Positions 13,169 through 15,515 of a stretch of DNA of 15,515 nucleotides are shown piece by piece; the stretch's first letter is position 1; every line of letters starts with the position of its first letter. The stretch spans positions 1-15,515 of the forward strand of contig JBECKR010000420.1 of NCBI GenBank assembly GCA_040235415.1, in the 5' to 3' direction. The DNA comes from JBECKR01 sp040235415. Lineage in GTDB: Bacteria > Acidobacteriota > Polarisedimenticolia > Polarisedimenticolales > Polarisedimenticolaceae. The notes beneath the pieces are model-generated. The model had not been told where the DNA came from. It ran no database searches and saw nothing but the letters and a program-made list of their open reading frames with translations. The position numbers were made by a program, and so were the translations under genes.

Positions 13169-15457
13169 GTGATCCCGATCGAACCGTTCGAGGCGCGCGG
13201 CGCGCGCGTCCCCGGAGATCCCGCCGCCGCGGCGACGCTCCTCGTCGGCCTGAACCCGGTGCAGCGCGAGGCCGTGTCGCACGCGGAGGGACCGGCCCTC
13301 GTTCTGGCCGGCGCCGGCTCGGGCAAGACGCGCGTCATCACGCACCGCGTCGCCCACCTCATCCTGGTGCGGGGCGTCGCCCCGTGGGAGATCGTGGCCG
13401 TCACGTTCACGAACAAGGCCGCGGGCGAGATGCGCGGGCGCGTCGAGCGCCTCGTCGGGGGCCGCCGGGCCGGCAGTTGGATCGGCACGTTCCACGCGCT
13501 CTGCCTCAGAATCCTGAGGCGCGACGGGGAGCGCGTCGGACTCGAGGCCGGATTCAACATCTACGACACCGACGACCAGCTCGCCCTCGTGCGCCGTCTC
13601 ATGCGCGAGGACTCGACCGACGACGGCGCCGCGAAGGCCAGGCCGGTGCTCTCGCGGATCAGTCGCGCCAAGAACGCGCTCGAGACACCCGGGGAGGTCG
13701 AGCGACGCGCGTTCTCCGCGGATCAGCGCACGGCGGCCCGGATCTACCGCCAGTACGACGACGCGCTGCGCCGAGCCAACGCGGTCGACTTCGACGACCT
13801 CCTGGTGCGGACGCTCGAGCTGTTCCGCGAGCATCCGGACGTGCTACGGCGGTACGCGGAGCGCTGCCGCCACCTCCTGGTCGACGAGTACCAGGACACG
13901 AACCGTCCGCAGTACCTCTTGGTGCGGGCGCTCTCCTCGGTCCACGGCAACCTGTTCGTGGTGGGCGACGAGGACCAGAGCATCTACCGGTTCCGGGGCG
14001 CCGAGATCCGAAATATCCTCGACTTCGAGCACGACCACCCGGGCGCGCGCGTCATCCGGCTGGAGCAGAACTACCGCTCGACCGCGACGATCCTCGGCGT
14101 GGCCGGTGCCGTCATCGAGAACAACGTCCACCGCAAGGGGAAGAAGCTCTGGACCGAGAACCTCCGCGGGGACCCGGTCGAGCTGTACCGCGCGCCCGAC
14201 GACCGCGCCGAGGCGGCGTGGGTCTCGGGGCGGGTACGCGCGCTGGCGGGCGCGAGCTTCGACGACGTCGCCGTGCTGTACCGCACCAACGCGCAGTCGC
14301 GGCAGTTCGAGGAGTTCTTCCGGCGCGACCGCATCCCGTATCAGGTCGTAGGGTCGGTGCAGTTCTACGAGCGCAAGGAGGTCAAGGATCTCCTGGCCTA
14401 CCTCAAGCTGATCGCGAACCCGGCGGACGACGTCTCGTTCCGGCGCATCGTCAACACGCCGGCGCGCGCCATCGGCGCCGGCACGCTCGAGTCGATCGAT
14501 CACGTCGCCCGCACTCTCGGCGTACCGCTGCTGCGTGCCGCCGCGCACGCGATCGAGCACGACGTGCTTCCGACCCGCGCCGCGCGCGCGGTCGGCTCGT
14601 TCCTCGATCTCGCCTCGGAGCTCTCGCGGTGGTCGGAGGAAGACACGGTCGCGGCGCTGCTCGAGCGCATCCTGGAGCGGACGGACTACGCCCGGTACCT
14701 CGAGCGCGCCTACCCGGACCAGGTCCAGGACCGGCTCGAGAACGTGCGCGCGCTGGTCTCCGCGGCGGTCGAGTACCACGAGGAGGACGAGGGCGGGACG
14801 CTGCTCGGATTCCTCGACCGCTCGGCGCTGGTCTCCGACGCCGACGACGTCGGCGCGGCTCCCGGCGTCACCCTGATGACGATCCACTGCGCCAAGGGGC
14901 TCGAGTTCCGGCACGTGTTCCTCGTCGGGCTCGAGGAGAATCTGTTCCCCCACGTCCGCGCGACCGAGAGCCGGGACGACCTCGAGGAAGAGCGGCGGCT
15001 GTGCTACGTCGCGATGACCCGCGCGCGCGAAACGCTCGTGCTGACGCTGGCGGGGTTCCGCAGGATGCAGGGAAACTTCATGCCGAACGCGCCGTCGAGG
15101 TTCCTCGACGAGATCCCGCGCGATCTCGTGCGCGACGTCACGCCGGACCCGACGAGCCTGTACGAGCGGCGCGCGTCGTGGGACGGCGACTCGGCGCGCT
15201 CGCCGGGATCCTCCGCGGCCCGCGCCGCGGCCCGCGCGAACGGTGCCGGCTTCCCGCCCCCGGTGCGGGTCCGGAGCGAGCCCGCCCCGGAGGACGGCTT
15301 CGCGGTCGGGGTGCGCATCCGACACCCGAACTTCGGCGCCGGCCAGATCGTCGATCGCGAGGGGAGCGGCCGCAGCCTCAAGCTGACGATCCAGTTCCGC
15401 GACGTCGGCCGCAAGAAGATCCTCCCCGCCTACACCGAGCTCCTCGTCGAGCACTGA
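13169..15457 (+). CDS. UvrD/PcrA-type superfamily 1 ATP-dependent 3'-5' DNA helicase
   Basis: This helicase unwinds DNA 3' to 5' in nucleotide excision repair, mismatch repair and replication-fork rescue. The 762 residues contain all SF1A motifs. The Q motif is LNPVQREAV (28-36), Walker A GAGSGKT (48-54), Ia TFTNKAA (79-85) and Walker B DEYQDTN (239-245). Motif III is GDEDQSIYRFRGA (266-278) and motif IV LEQNYRS (298-304). Motifs V (TLMTIHCAKGLEF) and VI (EERRLCYVAMTRAR) follow. A low-complexity Ala/Arg/Ser linker leads to a C-terminal Tudor-like domain (VRIRHPNFGAGQIVDREG, then KKILPAYTELL). In PcrA and UvrD this domain contacts RNA polymerase, which supports PcrA/UvrD over Rep. The GTG start has GAGGG six bases upstream. 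I leave the symbol open because uvrD and pcrA cannot be separated by sequence alone. Confidence 0.96.
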   Translation: MIPIEPFEARGARVPGDPAAAATLLVGLNPVQREAVSHAEGPALVLAGAGSGKTRVITHRVAHLILVRGVAPWEIVAVTFTNKAAGEMRGRVERLVGGRRAGSWIGTFHALCLRILRRDGERVGLEAGFNIYDTDDQLALVRRLMREDSTDDGAAKARPVLSRISRAKNALETPGEVERRAFSADQRTAARIYRQYDDALRRANAVDFDDLLVRTLELFREHPDVLRRYAERCRHLLVDEYQDTNRPQYLLVRALSSVHGNLFVVGDEDQSIYRFRGAEIRNILDFEHDHPGARVIRLEQNYRSTATILGVAGAVIENNVHRKGKKLWTENLRGDPVELYRAPDDRAEAAWVSGRVRALAGASFDDVAVLYRTNAQSRQFEEFFRRDRIPYQVVGSVQFYERKEVKDLLAYLKLIANPADDVSFRRIVNTPARAIGAGTLESIDHVARTLGVPLLRAAAHAIEHDVLPTRAARAVGSFLDLASELSRWSEEDTVAALLERILERTDYARYLERAYPDQVQDRLENVRALVSAAVEYHEEDEGGTLLGFLDRSALVSDADDVGAAPGVTLMTIHCAKGLEFRHVFLVGLEENLFPHVRATESRDDLEEERRLCYVAMTRARETLVLTLAGFRRMQGNFMPNAPSRFLDEIPRDLVRDVTPDPTSLYERRASWDGDSARSPGSSAARAAARANGAGFPPPVRVRSEPAPEDGFAVGVRIRHPNFGAGQIVDREGSGRSLKLTIQFRDVGRKKILPAYTELLVEH

Positions 15458-15465
15458 CCCTCCAC

Positions 15466-15498
15466 GGGGACGTTTTCCGAATCGCCGATTCGGGGACG
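15466..15498. repeat. Hairpin with flanking GGGGACG direct repeats after the helicase gene
   Basis: A perfect 7-bp stem, CCGAATC (15477-15483) with GATTCGG (15487-15493), encloses the loop GCC. GGGGACG occurs at 15466-15472 and again at 15492-15498, 26 bases apart. The element starts 8 bases after the helicase stop. No U-tract follows, so it is not a standard terminator. The GGGGAC core is shared with the hairpin at 4470-4534. It may continue beyond the window. Confidence 0.65.
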
Positions 15499-15515
15499 GC
15501 TTCGCGATCTCCGCC

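Noticed and set aside
13844..15454. 536-residue minus-strand frame opposite the helicase gene
   Set aside because: Same reasoning: complete helicase motifs lie on the plus strand, and the mirror frame has no domain signature.
1..15515. CRISPR arrays, tRNA genes, insertion sequences, prophage or defence genes
   Set aside because: No regularly spaced repeats, tRNA-like cloverleaf sequence, transposase or phage motifs were seen on either strand; nearly all the DNA is assigned to recognisable genes.

Overview
The window is a gene-dense stretch of high-GC bacterial chromosome (about 70% G+C by eye). It carries 12 protein-coding genes, almost all housekeeping, with short gaps. There are no tRNA or rRNA genes, CRISPR arrays, insertion sequences or phage genes. 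The gene set and base composition, together with a deoxynucleoside kinase next to panB and short palindromic repeats of the REP type, suggest a Gram-negative soil or sediment lineage such as Acidobacteriota or a relative. That placement is an inference at low confidence; no marker here fixes the phylum.

Left block (1-2230, plus strand): the 3' end of an unrecognised, probably exported protein is followed by folD (methylene-THF dehydrogenase/cyclohydrolase) and coaE (dephospho-CoA kinase). Central block (2232-5719, minus strand): folK, a deoxynucleoside kinase, panB, panC and panD, in transcription order. coaE and panD converge with a single base between their stop codons. The first committed steps of CoA synthesis (panB, panC, panD) and its last step (coaE) therefore sit side by side, together with folate genes. 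The link is metabolic: PanB consumes 5,10-methylene-THF, which FolD interconverts, and FolK acts in making the folate itself.

Right block (5842-15457, plus strand): a small TPR protein is followed by glmU and glmS (UDP-GlcNAc supply for peptidoglycan and lipopolysaccharide). Next come a ClC-type chloride transporter with two CBS domains, a leucine-dehydrogenase-like amino acid dehydrogenase, and a UvrD/PcrA-type helicase. folK and the TPR gene diverge from a 122-base region.

Non-coding content is the more unusual part. Seven candidate -10 elements, found upstream of or overlapping gene starts, share the form C-TAnnnT. One is a perfect TATAAT inside the 3' end of folK, placed to serve the deoxynucleoside kinase. 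One overlaps the annotated ATG of folK, which hints at a leaderless GTG start nine bases downstream. Three hairpin-forming intergenic repeats lie immediately after gene ends (panC, the kinase, the helicase). Two of them share a GGGGAC core and look like REP/RAYT-type repeats. I found no convincing new multi-gene system here. The best leads are the ClC variant residues, the altered substrate-pocket segment in the amino acid dehydrogenase, the promoter pattern and the repeats.
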